Shown here piece after piece: positions 52,461 to 61,815 of a stretch of DNA of 64,000 nt (within the stretch, counting starts at the first letter, position 1; each line of letters starts with the position of its first letter). Source of the stretch: Massilia aurea. Its GTDB lineage: Bacteria > Pseudomonadota > Gammaproteobacteria > Burkholderiales > Burkholderiaceae_D. Location of the stretch: the NCBI RefSeq assembly GCF_014200505.1, contig NZ_JACHBX010000001.1, positions 1,612,001 through 1,676,000 of the forward strand, given 5' to 3'. The notes beneath the pieces were generated by a model that saw nothing but the letters and a program-made list of their open reading frames with translations, did no database searches and had not been told where the DNA came from. A program made the translations under genes and the position numbers.

Positions 52461-53204
52461 GTGGCCAACATCCGCTCTTCTGCCCTGACCCTGCTATGCC
52501 TGCCGTTATGGTTATTGGGCGGCGCCGCCACGGCCACGCCACCCGTCCACGACCGCGTGATCCTGGTGGGCGACTCCACCATGGCCAGCACCACCGGCTA
52601 CGGCGACGCGCTGTGCGAACGATTCACGTCCGAGACGGCCTGTCTGAATCTGGCACGTGGCGGGCGCAGTTCGGGCAGCTTCCGGGCCGAGGGCCGCTGG
52701 GACGAGGTGACCGGCCTGCTGCGCGCCGGCGGCTACCGGCGCACTTTTGTGCTGATCCAGTTCGGCCACAACGACCAGCCGGGCAAGCCGGGCCGCTCGA
52801 CCGACTACGTGACCGAGTTCCCCGCCAATATGCAGCGTTACGTGATTGAGGCACGCGCTCTGGGTGCGGTACCGGTGCTGGTCACGCCACTCACGCGGCG
52901 CAGCTTCAAGGGAGGCTATGTACAGGATGACCTGGCGCCATGGGCGGCCACCGTGCGCAACATTGCCGCGGCCACGGCCACCCCGTTGATCGAATTGAAT
53001 GCGCTGTCGCTGGCGGCCGTGCAGGCCATGGGACCGGACGAGGCCGACAAACTGGCGCGCGTCGGCGAGAACTTCGACCGCACGCACGTGGGACCGCTGG
53101 GTGCCCGGCGCTTTGCGGACATCGTCGCGCGCGAGATCGTACGCAAGGTGCCGCAACTGGCTGACGACCTCGTGGCTGCCGACGGCGCCGGAGGCGCGCA
53201 ATGA
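52461..53204 (+). CDS. SGNH-hydrolase acetylesterase, rhamnogalacturonan acetylesterase-like (CE12 type)
   Basis: A 247-aa secreted esterase from a GTG with TGGAGA upstream. A signal peptide ends near ATATPP. Catalytic blocks are present: VILVGDSTMAS (Ser), GGRSSGSF (Gly), IQFGHNDQ (Asn), and the C-terminal NFDRTHVGPLGA with the Asp-x-x-His pair. These enzymes remove acetyl groups from rhamnogalacturonan or pectin, opening it to lyases. It is translationally coupled (ATGA) to the lyase-pectinesterase gene, supporting that substrate. It opens the extracellular part of the pectin cluster, divergent from the uronate regulator. Confidence 0.92.
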   Translation: MANIRSSALTLLCLPLWLLGGAATATPPVHDRVILVGDSTMASTTGYGDALCERFTSETACLNLARGGRSSGSFRAEGRWDEVTGLLRAGGYRRTFVLIQFGHNDQPGKPGRSTDYVTEFPANMQRYVIEARALGAVPVLVTPLTRRSFKGGYVQDDLAPWAATVRNIAAATATPLIELNALSLAAVQAMGPDEADKLARVGENFDRTHVGPLGARRFADIVAREIVRKVPQLADDLVAADGAGGAQ

Positions 53205-56200
53205 ACGCCGCGCTGACGGCGGCCGCACTGGCACTGGCACTGGCGGCGGTGCAACCCGTCCACGCACAGACCCTGGCGCCGGCAAGCGCCGAGCGCCAGC
53301 ACGCACCGGCCGATGGCTGGGCCGCGCAAGAAGGCGGCACTCGGGGCGGCGCACTGGCGCTGCCTGCCCATGTGTACACGGTGCGCAACCGCGCCGAACT
53401 GGTCGCGGCGCTTCAGGCGTCGGCGCCTTCGCGTATCGTCCGGGTGGCGGCAACGGTCGACATGACCGAAGGCCGGCCGTTTACCGACAGCGCCGATCAG
53501 GCGCGGCGCGGCGCCGTGACCATTCCTTCCAATACCACGCTGCTGGGCGTGACGTCCGGGGCCGGCTTCGTCAACGCCAGCTTGACGATCGACGGGGTCG
53601 AACAGGTGATCGTGCGTCATCTGGCGATCCGCAATCCGTGCGACATCCAGCCGGCATGGGACCCGCACGACGGCCCGCAAGGCAACTGGAATTCGGATTA
53701 CGACGGCATCACGGTGCGGGCCGCGCGCCATGTCTGGATCGACCATAACAGCTTCACCGATGCGCCCGACACGGACGACCGCGCGCCGGTCGAGAAAGGC
53801 AAGATCAAGCAATGCCACGACGGGGCACTGGATATCTCGCAGGGCGCGGACCTGGTCAGCGTCACTTACAACCATTTTGCCGATCACGAAAAGAACATGC
53901 TGATCGGCGCCAGCGACCGCGCCACCGGTGACACGGACCGGCTGCGCATCACGCTCAAGGGAAATCTGTTCGAGCACGTCGCCGAGCGCGCGCCGCGGGT
54001 ACGCTACGGCCAGGTGCACCTTTTCAATAATTATTATGTGGGCGAGCGCAAGCGAGCCGTCTACCGTCACCACTACAGCATCGGCGTGGGACACCAGGCA
54101 CTGGTGCGCTCCGACGCCAATGCCTTCGATGTGACCGGCGCCCGGGGCTGCGCGGACGTGGTGCGCGACCCGGGGTCGAGCCACGGCGTGTTTGCTGACA
54201 GCGGCTCGCTGCTCAATGGCCAGCCGCTAGGCGCCTGTCCGTTTGGCGGGCCTTCCATGGCGCCCCTGCCCTACACCCATACGGCGCTCCCGGCCCAGCT
54301 GGTGCCCGAGCACGTGCGCACCAACGCCGGCCCGCGGCCGACCCAGGGTGGCGACGGGATCGCCGAAGCGCGCCTGTCGTTGGCGCCAGGTGCTCCGTTC
54401 GTGCTGCGCGCGCGCCGTCAGGCGAATGGCGACTGGCAGGGCGTGAGCGTGCAACTGGCCGATGAAGAAAAAACCCTCCAGGTCGAACTGCTGGCGTCGC
54501 GCAGCGGCAAGGTCGAACGCCTCAAGCAGGTGCGGCGCCGTCTTGCGCCAGCGTTCGTGGCATCCCGCACCCCGCTGACCGTGGGCCTGACATCCGAGGG
54601 CGGTGTCCTGTTTGCGCTGATCGATGGCGAACGCGTCACGAGTGCGCTGGAAACGCCGTTGCCGGCAACCCTGCCGCTCGACTGGGAAGCAGGCGCGCAC
54701 AAGGTGCTCGACGTGCGCACCGGGCCGGAAGGTACGGTGCCGGCCCGCGTGACCCCGCAGGTCGCCGACAACCGGATCGCGCTGCAGGCCGGCGATCCGG
54801 CCGAGACGGTCGGCATCGGCGGCGCGGTCGACCTGGTCGCGGTGGTGGCCGATCCGCGCATCGCGAAGGCTGCGGTGGTCGATGGCGCGCTGCAGATCAC
54901 GCCGCTGACGCCCGGTCAAACCACGGTTGCACTGACCAGCGCGAGCGACCCATGGGCCGGGGCGAATCTGGCCGTGGCCGTCGGCCCGCGCTTTGCCGAA
55001 CCGACGGGCGCGCCGGTCGGCATCGGCATCGATCCGGCGCGCGGCGCACGCGGCGTACCGCCAGACACGCTGCTCCGCCTGATGCTGGCACCGGGCGCGC
55101 AACTAACCGGCGAAGGCAGCATTCGAGTCTGGCGCAAGCGCGATGGCGCGCTGGTTGGCGTGATCCGCCCCGGCGAGACGGTGAGCAGGATCGGACCGGC
55201 GCCGCGTCAGCGCCTGGTGCGCGAGCATCGGCTGAGGCTGGTCGACGGGCAGTTGCGCGCCCGCTTGCCGCAAGCGCTTGACTACGATACCGAGTATGTC
55301 GCAACGGCCGAAGCGCGCCTGGTGCGCGGCGCGGACTTCGCCGGCGCACGCTGGGCGTTTCGCACGACCCCGCACCGCCCGGTGGGCGACAGCATCACCG
55401 TGGCCAGCACGGGCCGTGCCCACTTCCGCACCGTGCAGGGCGCGCTCGACTATGCGATGAGCCTGCCCCGCGCCCTGCCGCTGACGGTCAATGTGCGCGA
55501 CGGCGTCTATCCCGAGCTGCTGTACCTGCGCGACAAGGACCGCTTGACCCTGCGCGGCGCCAGCCGCGAAGCGACGATCATCCGCGCCACCAACAGCGAC
55601 ACGCTCAATCCCGGCTCCGGCAGCGGTCAGGCGCCGCAAGAGCCTGGGCTGCTGGGCGGGCGCGCGCTGTTCCTGGCCCAGGACAGCGACCTGCTCGAAC
55701 TCCGTGACATCGCCCTGCACAACAGCACGCTGCGCAGCGATGGCCATTCGCCGCAGGCCGAGACGCTGTTCTTCAACAGCCCGGACGGGCACCTGGCGGT
55801 GCGCAATGCGCACTTTTCGAGCGAGCAGGATACGCTGCAACTGAAAGGCTATGCGTGGATCTACAAATCGCTGGTCGAAGGCAATGTCGACTTCGTCTGG
55901 GGGAACAACCGGACGACACTGTTCGAAGACAGCGAAATCCGCACGGTCGGCGACAGCGCGAATCCCGACAGCGGTGGCTACATCGTCCAGGCGCGCACGG
56001 TCGGCCCCGCCGAGACGGGGTTTGTCTTCCTGCGCTCGCGCCTGACCCGCGGCCCCGGACCGACGGGCAACCTGCCCCCGAATGGCAGCGCCTACCTGGC
56101 GCGCTCGCCGGGAACGGCGAACACCTGGGACCACGTCGCCTTCATCGAGTGCACCATCGGCCCGCACATCGCGGCCGACGGCTGGCTGCGCCGTCCGGCG

Positions 56201-56359
56201 CCCAATCCGCTGCAGGGCGGCTGGCGCGAATACGGCAACCGCACGCCGGATGGCCAGCCGCGCGACTACGGCGGCGCGGTCCTGGACGCCACGCAGGCGG
56301 CGCGCTACCGCACCCGGGCCGCTGTCTTTGCCGGCAGCGGCTGGGATCCGCAGCCATGA
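53201..56359 (+). CDS. Fused pectate lyase (PL1-like) - Ig-like region - pectin methylesterase (CE8)
   Basis: A 1052-aa secreted enzyme. Residues 1-22 are a signal peptide. Residues about 40-330 are a right-handed beta-helix pectate lyase: VWIDHNSF (179-185), DGALDISQGADLVSVTYNHF with the Ca-binding Asp residues, and the catalytic Arg region RAPRVRYGQ (263-271). Residues about 390-730 are a linker with Ig-like parts (DPARGARGVPPDTLLRLML resembles a bacterial Ig domain). Residues about 735-1050 are a pectinesterase: QDTLQLKG near 875 and the catalytic Asp in GNVDFVWGNN near 896, with GYIVQART near 925. One polypeptide could demethylate pectin and then cut it. Both active sites look intact. Fusions of these two classes are uncommon. 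Confidence 0.93.
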   Translation: MNAALTAAALALALAAVQPVHAQTLAPASAERQHAPADGWAAQEGGTRGGALALPAHVYTVRNRAELVAALQASAPSRIVRVAATVDMTEGRPFTDSADQARRGAVTIPSNTTLLGVTSGAGFVNASLTIDGVEQVIVRHLAIRNPCDIQPAWDPHDGPQGNWNSDYDGITVRAARHVWIDHNSFTDAPDTDDRAPVEKGKIKQCHDGALDISQGADLVSVTYNHFADHEKNMLIGASDRATGDTDRLRITLKGNLFEHVAERAPRVRYGQVHLFNNYYVGERKRAVYRHHYSIGVGHQALVRSDANAFDVTGARGCADVVRDPGSSHGVFADSGSLLNGQPLGACPFGGPSMAPLPYTHTALPAQLVPEHVRTNAGPRPTQGGDGIAEARLSLAPGAPFVLRARRQANGDWQGVSVQLADEEKTLQVELLASRSGKVERLKQVRRRLAPAFVASRTPLTVGLTSEGGVLFALIDGERVTSALETPLPATLPLDWEAGAHKVLDVRTGPEGTVPARVTPQVADNRIALQAGDPAETVGIGGAVDLVAVVADPRIAKAAVVDGALQITPLTPGQTTVALTSASDPWAGANLAVAVGPRFAEPTGAPVGIGIDPARGARGVPPDTLLRLMLAPGAQLTGEGSIRVWRKRDGALVGVIRPGETVSRIGPAPRQRLVREHRLRLVDGQLRARLPQALDYDTEYVATAEARLVRGADFAGARWAFRTTPHRPVGDSITVASTGRAHFRTVQGALDYAMSLPRALPLTVNVRDGVYPELLYLRDKDRLTLRGASREATIIRATNSDTLNPGSGSGQAPQEPGLLGGRALFLAQDSDLLELRDIALHNSTLRSDGHSPQAETLFFNSPDGHLAVRNAHFSSEQDTLQLKGYAWIYKSLVEGNVDFVWGNNRTTLFEDSEIRTVGDSANPDSGGYIVQARTVGPAETGFVFLRSRLTRGPGPTGNLPPNGSAYLARSPGTANTWDHVAFIECTIGPHIAADGWLRRPAPNPLQGGWREYGNRTPDGQPRDYGGAVLDATQAARYRTRAAVFAGSGWDPQP

Positions 56360-56412
56360 GCGGGTAGTAACCACGATAACTATTTGCCGCGAGCCCTTGC
56401 CACATCAGGCCG

Positions 56413-56450
56413 GCCAAACTAAGATTCGCTAGTTTTGGCAGAGCTGCCAA
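56413..56450. promoter_or_regulatory. Two overlapping palindromes upstream of the second FadR-type gene
   Basis: GCCAAACTA / TAGTTTTGGC (56413-56439; one-base arm asymmetry) overlaps TTGGCAGAGCTGCCAA (56435-56450; 7-bp arms). They end 21 bp before the regulator's start codon and could mediate its autoregulation. Confidence 0.4.
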
Positions 56451-56471
56451 TTATCCAGGACGAACCGACCG

Positions 56472-57170
56472 ATGAAGATTACTCCAGCGCCGAATGAACC
56501 AGGCACCACCGAGCCGCGGCTGTACCGGGTCGTGGCGGCCAGGATCGAAGAACTGATCCGTGCCGAGAACATCCGCGGTGGCGAGCGCCTGCCGGCCGAG
56601 CGCGAGCTGGCAGCCAAGCTCGGGGTCAGCCGCACGTCGCTGCGCGAAGGCCTGATCGCGCTCGAACTGGGCGGCAAGGTCGAGGTGCGTGGCGGCTCCG
56701 GTGTGTATGTCAGCGAACAGGCAGCGCCGCAGGCAGTGGTGCCGACAGCCGGGCCGGGCCCGTTCGAAGTGCTGGCCGCGCGCCGCATGATCGAGGTCGA
56801 AGTCGCCGCACTGGCAGCCAAGCACGCCAATGATTCGGCCATCGACGCCATCCTGCTCGCGGTCGAGGAGATGGAACAGCATCATGAAGACCGCAGTGCC
56901 AATGAAATGGCCGACCGCAATTTTCACCTGGCCATCGCGCGCGCGACCGGCAACAGCGCCATGGTCGGCGTCATCGAATACCTGTGGAGCCAGCGCGGCT
57001 CGCTGTGGCACAAGCTCAAGGAGCACTTCCAGACCGAAGAACTGCGCCAGCAAACGCTGATCGACCACCGCAATATCTTCGCCGCCATCGCATCGCACGA
57101 TGTCGCCGGCGCACGCCAGGCGATGCGCGCCCACCTCGACCGCGTCACCCGCACCTTCTCGCGCGGCTGA
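56472..57170 (+). CDS. FadR-subfamily GntR regulator of the pectinase/receptor genes
   Basis: A 232-aa regulator. GntR winged helix at residues 15-80 (GERLPAERELAAKLGVSRTSLREGLIALELGGKVEV) and FCD domain at about 95-225 (LAARRMIEVEVAALAA, ADRNFHLAIARATGN, LIDHRNIFAAIASHD, AMRAHLDRV), including the Asp/His metal ligands. It is encoded between the lyase-esterase fusion and the TonB receptor, both preceded by TGGT-N3-ACCA elements that such proteins typically bind. The start has a modest RBS (CCAGGACGAACCG). The effector is probably a pectin-derived acid. Confidence 0.95.
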   Translation: MKITPAPNEPGTTEPRLYRVVAARIEELIRAENIRGGERLPAERELAAKLGVSRTSLREGLIALELGGKVEVRGGSGVYVSEQAAPQAVVPTAGPGPFEVLAARRMIEVEVAALAAKHANDSAIDAILLAVEEMEQHHEDRSANEMADRNFHLAIARATGNSAMVGVIEYLWSQRGSLWHKLKEHFQTEELRQQTLIDHRNIFAAIASHDVAGARQAMRAHLDRVTRTFSRG

Positions 57171-57477
57171 CCAGCCTCGTCACAACAGCGGGCCGCGCCG
57201 CCGCCCGCTTCATGGGCCAGCGCCGCCCGACGCCTGCCCTTCCCCGCCCCTTCGCCCTGCCGCCTTCTTTGTCATCCGACATCAATAAGACAATATCTGT
57301 ATAGACCAGAAGATATTTCGGCACGTCCAGATTGCCTAAAGTGGTCTTACCAAAGTAAAATTGAACATACCAGTCGCCGGTTGCGCACGATTCATAGAAA
57401 TCACGAACCGCCCGACATGCATGCGATCCCGAGACACATCCGGACGCACTCTCACGATGACAGGCAGGAGACACTCA
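57171..57477. other. Intergenic region upstream of the TonB-dependent receptor
   Basis: 307 bp without a supported gene; AT-rich in its second half. It contains the FadR-type site at 57342-57352 and should hold the receptor promoter. An open in-frame extension of the receptor frame lies upstream of its GTG but lacks signal-peptide sense. Confidence 0.5.
57342..57352. promoter_or_regulatory. Operator-like site upstream of the TonB receptor
   Basis: TGGTCTTACCA (within GTGGTCTTACCAA) is the same class of palindrome as TTGGTCCGACCAA at 52412. It lies 126 bp before the receptor start. Confidence 0.5.
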
Positions 57478-60288
57478 GTGAATATCAACCGTACAACCCC
57501 ATTCCCGGGCTTTCTGCTCTCGGCCGTCGCATTGGCCGCTATGACCCTCGCCAACGGCGCGGCAGCGCAGGAAGCGCAGCCGCAGCGCGTCGAAGTGACG
57601 GGCTCATCCATCAAGCGCCTGGCGACCGAAAACGCCCTGCCCCTGACCACCTACAAGGCCGAGGAACTGGTCAACCAGGGCCTGACCACGATGTCGGAAG
57701 TGGCCGTGGCCCTGACCGTGGCCGCGACCAACGAACCGGTTGGCGGCGGTGGCGGCGGCACCATGATCAATATGCGCGGCCTGAACACCAACCGCACGCT
57801 GGTGCTGCTCAATGGCCGCCGTCTGGCCAACGAAGCGCTGGGCGCGAGCTCGGTCAACGTTGACGTGATCCCGATGGCCGCCATCGAGCGCGTCGAAGTG
57901 TTGCGCGACGGTGCTTCGGCCCTGTACGGCACCGATGCGATCGCGGGCGTCGTCAACTTCATCACCAAGCGCACGGTGCAGGAGGTGACGATCCACGCCA
58001 GCACGGTGCAGCCGGAGCAGTCCGGCGGCGGCGAACAGAAGCGCGTGACGATCCTGGCCGGCAAGGGCGATATCGCCACCGACGGCTGGAACGTCTACAC
58101 CGCGTTCAGCGCCCAGCGCCGCAGCTCGCTGCTGCAGCGCGACCGGCCACAGATCTGGGACGCCGATAAACTCGCGTCGCTGGGCGGCACGCCGTTCACG
58201 GCCAACACCTCGGGCGGCTCGGCGTCGCCCGCCAACTTCACCATCTACCGCAACGGGCGCCCGGCCAACATCACTGGCAACCCGTACTTCGCCGCCGGCT
58301 GCGTGGCCCCGGGTCTGGCCCAGACCACGGTGCCGTCCACCCGCACCGCTGCCAACGGTGCTCGGACCTGCATCACCGACCCGGGCATCTACCCGGAACT
58401 GCTGCCGGAAAACCAGCAAGTGACCTTGTTTACCAAGGGCAGCCTGGCGCACGGCGACGGCAAGATGCTGACCGTGGAGCTGAATCTGTCGCGCTCGTAC
58501 ATCGACGCGATCAGCCCGCCCCAGCCGTTCGGCAACAACACCGACTACGACCGCCTCACCGCGTCGCGCCGGCCCCTGATGATTACCAAGGCGAGCCCGT
58601 ATTACCCGGGCGGTCGCGGCGGCGTGCCGGCCGTGGCCGGCCTGAACGGCGAAGACCTGGCCCTGACCTGGAGCCTGGATGAACTGGGCGCGGCCAAGCT
58701 GCATGACGTGCAGACCAACCACCGCCTGGTGATTGCCGACGAAGGCGAGTTCAAGGGCTGGGACTACCGCGTCGGCGGCTCGTACGGCTACAGCCACCGC
58801 GACTCCGGCTTCAAGGAAAACTTCGTGCGCACTCCGGCCGTGTATGCCGGCGTGGCCAACGGTATCCTCAATCCGTTCGGCGCGCAGGATGAGGCGGGCC
58901 GCGCCTACCTCGAGGACATCTCGGCCGACGGCCAGCTGTTTCGCCAGGCCGACGTGCGCTACTACGGCGCCGACTTCAACCTGAGCCGCACGCTGATGGC
59001 GCTGCCCGGCGGCGATCTCGGGATTGCGGTCGGCGGCGACTGGCACCGTGAAACGTATGCCGAAAACGTGCCGATGATCGGCAACGAGGTGGTCTGGCGC
59101 GTCAGTGGCTCTCCCGGCAACAACCCGAGCGGCCAGCGCCGCGTGGCCGGTTTGTACGCCGAACTCGACGCCCCCGTGACGAAGGACCTGAACCTGAACT
59201 TCGCCGTGCGTGGCGACCACTTCAGCGACTTCGGCTCGACCTTCAATCCGAAGGCCAGCTTCCGCTACCAGCCGATCAAGGCACTGATGGTGCGCGGCAC
59301 GGTCAGCACGGGCTTCCGCGCGCCGACCCTGCCGGAACTGTACGGCGTACCGCGCACCTTGACGCCATCGACGTCGAGCTGGGACGATCCGCTGCTGTGC
59401 CCTAGCCCGACACCAAACGTGGCCGGCTCCGGTACCCTGACCACCGACCCGCGCTTTGCCGGCCTGGGCCTGGACGCCGAGCGCGTCTGCAACACGCGCC
59501 TGACCACGCTCGTCGGCGCCAACCCGGACCTGGAGCCGGAGAAATCGAAGACCTACACGGTCGGCTTCGTGATCGAACCGGTCAAGAACTTCGTCGCCAC
59601 GATCGACTTCTGGAAGATCGACATGAAGCGCACGATCGCCCAGATCAACGAAGACTCGATCTTCGATAACCTGGACCGTTACCAGGACCTGTTCGTACGC
59701 AACCCCGACGGCACGCTGCAGTACATCACCAAGACGCGACTGAACATGGGGGGGCTCAAGACCCAGGGCATCGACCTGAGCCTGAACTACATGCTGCCGA
59801 CCGCGCACTGGGGACGCTTCGGCTTCTCGATGGACGGCACCTACACCGACCGCTACGAAGGCCAGAACGATGCGGGCAGCCCGTGGGTCGACAGCGTCGG
59901 ACGCATCGGCGCGCTCTCGACCGGCTCGACCTCGGCCAATACCTATATCTTCAAGTGGAAGCACCAGGCGCGCGTGAACTGGCAGTACGGTGCGTTCTTC
60001 GCCCAGCTCACGCAGCAGTACAGCTCGAGCTACGAAGACACGAACGCGCTGCCGACCCAGCAGCCGGGGCAGCCGTTCTACAACGTGATCGAGCCGTACC
60101 GCGTCTACAACCTGTCGACGACGTACAAGGTCTCGAAGCAGCTCAAGATCGGCGCCGGCGTGAACAACCTGTTCGATACCGATCCGCCGCTGTCGAACCA
60201 GCGTCTGTCCTCGCGTGTGGTGTTTGCCCAGAACATTGCCAAGCCGATTGGTCGGGCGTTCACGGTAAGGGCTGATTACACGTTCTGA
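57478..60288 (+). CDS. TonB-dependent outer-membrane receptor
   Basis: A 936-aa receptor from a GTG with AGGAG seven bases upstream, giving the signal peptide MNINRTTPFPGFLLSAVALAAMTLANGAAAQ. The plug domain follows (VEVTGSSIKRL, TMINMRGLNTNRTLVLLNGRRLA, IERVEVLRDGASALYGTDAIAGVVNFITKR). The large beta-barrel ends in a C-terminal aromatic (RADYTF). The ornate plug and VEVTGSSIKR opening are typical of receptors for complex organics and oligosaccharides rather than simple siderophores. Its position makes pectic oligosaccharides the likely cargo; this is inference. No TonB/ExbBD genes are adjacent. Confidence 0.94.
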   Translation: MNINRTTPFPGFLLSAVALAAMTLANGAAAQEAQPQRVEVTGSSIKRLATENALPLTTYKAEELVNQGLTTMSEVAVALTVAATNEPVGGGGGGTMINMRGLNTNRTLVLLNGRRLANEALGASSVNVDVIPMAAIERVEVLRDGASALYGTDAIAGVVNFITKRTVQEVTIHASTVQPEQSGGGEQKRVTILAGKGDIATDGWNVYTAFSAQRRSSLLQRDRPQIWDADKLASLGGTPFTANTSGGSASPANFTIYRNGRPANITGNPYFAAGCVAPGLAQTTVPSTRTAANGARTCITDPGIYPELLPENQQVTLFTKGSLAHGDGKMLTVELNLSRSYIDAISPPQPFGNNTDYDRLTASRRPLMITKASPYYPGGRGGVPAVAGLNGEDLALTWSLDELGAAKLHDVQTNHRLVIADEGEFKGWDYRVGGSYGYSHRDSGFKENFVRTPAVYAGVANGILNPFGAQDEAGRAYLEDISADGQLFRQADVRYYGADFNLSRTLMALPGGDLGIAVGGDWHRETYAENVPMIGNEVVWRVSGSPGNNPSGQRRVAGLYAELDAPVTKDLNLNFAVRGDHFSDFGSTFNPKASFRYQPIKALMVRGTVSTGFRAPTLPELYGVPRTLTPSTSSWDDPLLCPSPTPNVAGSGTLTTDPRFAGLGLDAERVCNTRLTTLVGANPDLEPEKSKTYTVGFVIEPVKNFVATIDFWKIDMKRTIAQINEDSIFDNLDRYQDLFVRNPDGTLQYITKTRLNMGGLKTQGIDLSLNYMLPTAHWGRFGFSMDGTYTDRYEGQNDAGSPWVDSVGRIGALSTGSTSANTYIFKWKHQARVNWQYGAFFAQLTQQYSSSYEDTNALPTQQPGQPFYNVIEPYRVYNLSTTYKVSKQLKIGAGVNNLFDTDPPLSNQRLSSRVVFAQNIAKPIGRAFTVRADYTF

Positions 60289-60563
60289 TCGTTGGTGAGG
60301 TCCGCCGTTTCCGCTTGTGCGGGAATGGCGAGCGCACGCGTTCTGGCGGAACGGGCACGTGGCTGCTTCAGAAATAACCCCGACGATATTGCCCGTCACG
60401 GCGGGTAAGATTGCGGCGCCAACGGCGCCCGTCGATCGCTTTAAAATCCGTGCCGCCTGGTGCTGGTGTGTTGATCACTGCCGAGCGCCATTGTGACCCG
60501 CACCCAAAGTGCACTTCCCTTGACTCGTGTGTCGTCGCTGCGCAAGTTGCCGATTAAACGATC
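60289..60563. other. Intergenic region after the TonB receptor
   Basis: 275 bp without a supported gene. A short GC-rich self-complementary stretch (GGCGCC-AAC-GGCGCC, 60415-60429) could form a hairpin, but there is no T-run. The sequence turns AT-richer towards 60560. Confidence 0.4.
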
Positions 60564-61103
60564 TTAGTTCGCCTCGTCAGAATGCGTACTACGCGGAAAA
60601 TTGATCGTATCCAGCAAATGGCGTGCTGCGCGTGTGACAGCATTGCTGTTTACTTCGATCAAAAGAACATGTTTGAAGAAATCGATCTTTGCTTGATTCG
60701 TTGGTGTTTGATCGATCGCATCGATGACCAAGGGCCGTACCTTATCCCTGTATTTTGCGTAATCTTCAATCATATGCTGCTGATACACCAAATCGCCGGT
60801 ATATTTAACCAGCTGCTGCTGCAATATGTAAGCGTCTTCTCCATCTTTGTTACGCATTTCTTTTTCTATTTCTCTTGCAACCGACGCTGCCTTTTGTGCA
60901 TCCAGTATAAATAACCACTTGGCCGACCAGGGCAATTCTTTCAGTAGCAGCTCAAACGCAATCTTCTTCTCCTTCCTGCTCAGCCCTATAAGCGCATCGA
61001 CACTGTAACCGTCAGCTTTCTCGCTGCCGGTCATCTGATATTCTTTCATGAACAGCTCGAGCGCTGATGTCATATCACATTCTTTTGAACAAAGCTTTTT
61101 CAT
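60564..61103 (-). CDS. Orphan hypothetical protein in a lower-GC patch
   Basis: About 179 aa if started at the ATG at 61103 (MKKLCSKECDMTSALELF), or 169 aa from the ATG at 61073; neither has a strong RBS. Codon use is markedly less GC-rich than the neighbours. The protein is predicted helical, Lys/Glu-rich (LIGLSRKEKKIAFELLLKELPWSAKWLFILDAQKA), with no signal peptide or membrane segment in this reading. I do not recognise a family; its size and composition would suit an immunity-type protein, but no toxin gene is next to it. An upstream in-frame extension to 61343 is open and probably not coding. Confidence 0.6.
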   Translation of the reverse strand: MKKLCSKECDMTSALELFMKEYQMTGSEKADGYSVDALIGLSRKEKKIAFELLLKELPWSAKWLFILDAQKAASVAREIEKEMRNKDGEDAYILQQQLVKYTGDLVYQQHMIEDYAKYRDKVRPLVIDAIDQTPTNQAKIDFFKHVLLIEVNSNAVTRAARHLLDTINFPRSTHSDEAN

Positions 61104-61458
61104 CGACGGTTCTTGCTTTTTTAGGAGCGTCAATGTATGGCTGCAACATGCTGTCGTCGAAATAACGCAGGCTTTCCACGTGCGACGCAGCGACCGGGTA
61201 AGGCTGACCAGCTTGCCAATAAGCTGGCCCATCGCCATAATCAAGTCTTTATCGTGTTTTGTACATACGGTTCGTGATTTGGTGCTATTTATTGGTGCGC
61301 AACAGCGATCAGACACCGCTCGACCGTCCGCGTAGAATCGCAAGCGGCTGCCGTTCAGGCCGCGATATTTCCAGTTCGACAGGGGCGGTCACTCATGTTG
61401 CTGTGGTTGTACTTGAATTCGGGACGGCAGCGCATGATAACTCAAAGGAATTTTTAGT

Positions 61459-61815
61459 ATGACGAAAATGTTATTGCTCTGCTTATTGATCATGACGGCC
61501 ACAGCGCATGCAGGTACGACTCGAACGAACTGCGCATTTGGGTCGAGCTACGACGTTTCTCGCTCGTATACTATCCAGGAAATAGAACGCGCTGAATTGG
61601 CGCAAATTGAAGCATTTGTGAAGGTTTCACCAGATATACCGAAATTGCCTTTTGGCTTTCAAAACCCTGAATGGATTTATCTGAAGTCTATAGTCCAGCC
61701 AGGCGACAAGATAGTCTACTTCCGCTGGCGCCCCCGCCCCCAGGCAAGCGACGCGGGAGTCGCGTTGGTCCGCGCCTGCCGTGTCATCCATCAGATTGTT
61801 ACGAGTCAGGGCTAA
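61459..61815 (+). CDS. Small secreted hypothetical protein
   Basis: A 118-aa protein with AAGGA upstream of the ATG and a clear signal peptide (MTKMLLLCLLIMTATAHA). The mature part contains two cysteines (RTNCAFGSS and RACRVIHQ) that could form a disulfide, and the segment PGDKIVYFRWRPRPQ. Composition is lower in GC than the flanking pectin genes, as for the divergent orphan gene at 60564-61103. No family is recognised. The pair probably arrived together and separately from the pectin cluster. Confidence 0.6.
   Translation: MTKMLLLCLLIMTATAHAGTTRTNCAFGSSYDVSRSYTIQEIERAELAQIEAFVKVSPDIPKLPFGFQNPEWIYLKSIVQPGDKIVYFRWRPRPQASDAGVALVRACRVIHQIVTSQG

Noticed and set aside
57604-60399. 931-residue minus-strand open frame opposite the TonB receptor
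   Set aside because: Despite its length it is Arg/Val/Ala/His-rich with no recognisable fold, while the plus-strand frame has signal peptide, plug and barrel signatures.
60582-60914. 110-residue plus-strand open frame with hydrophobic stretches
   Set aside because: Antisense to the orphan gene; the Cys/Phe-rich stretches come from reverse-reading Lys/Glu codons and no RBS is present.
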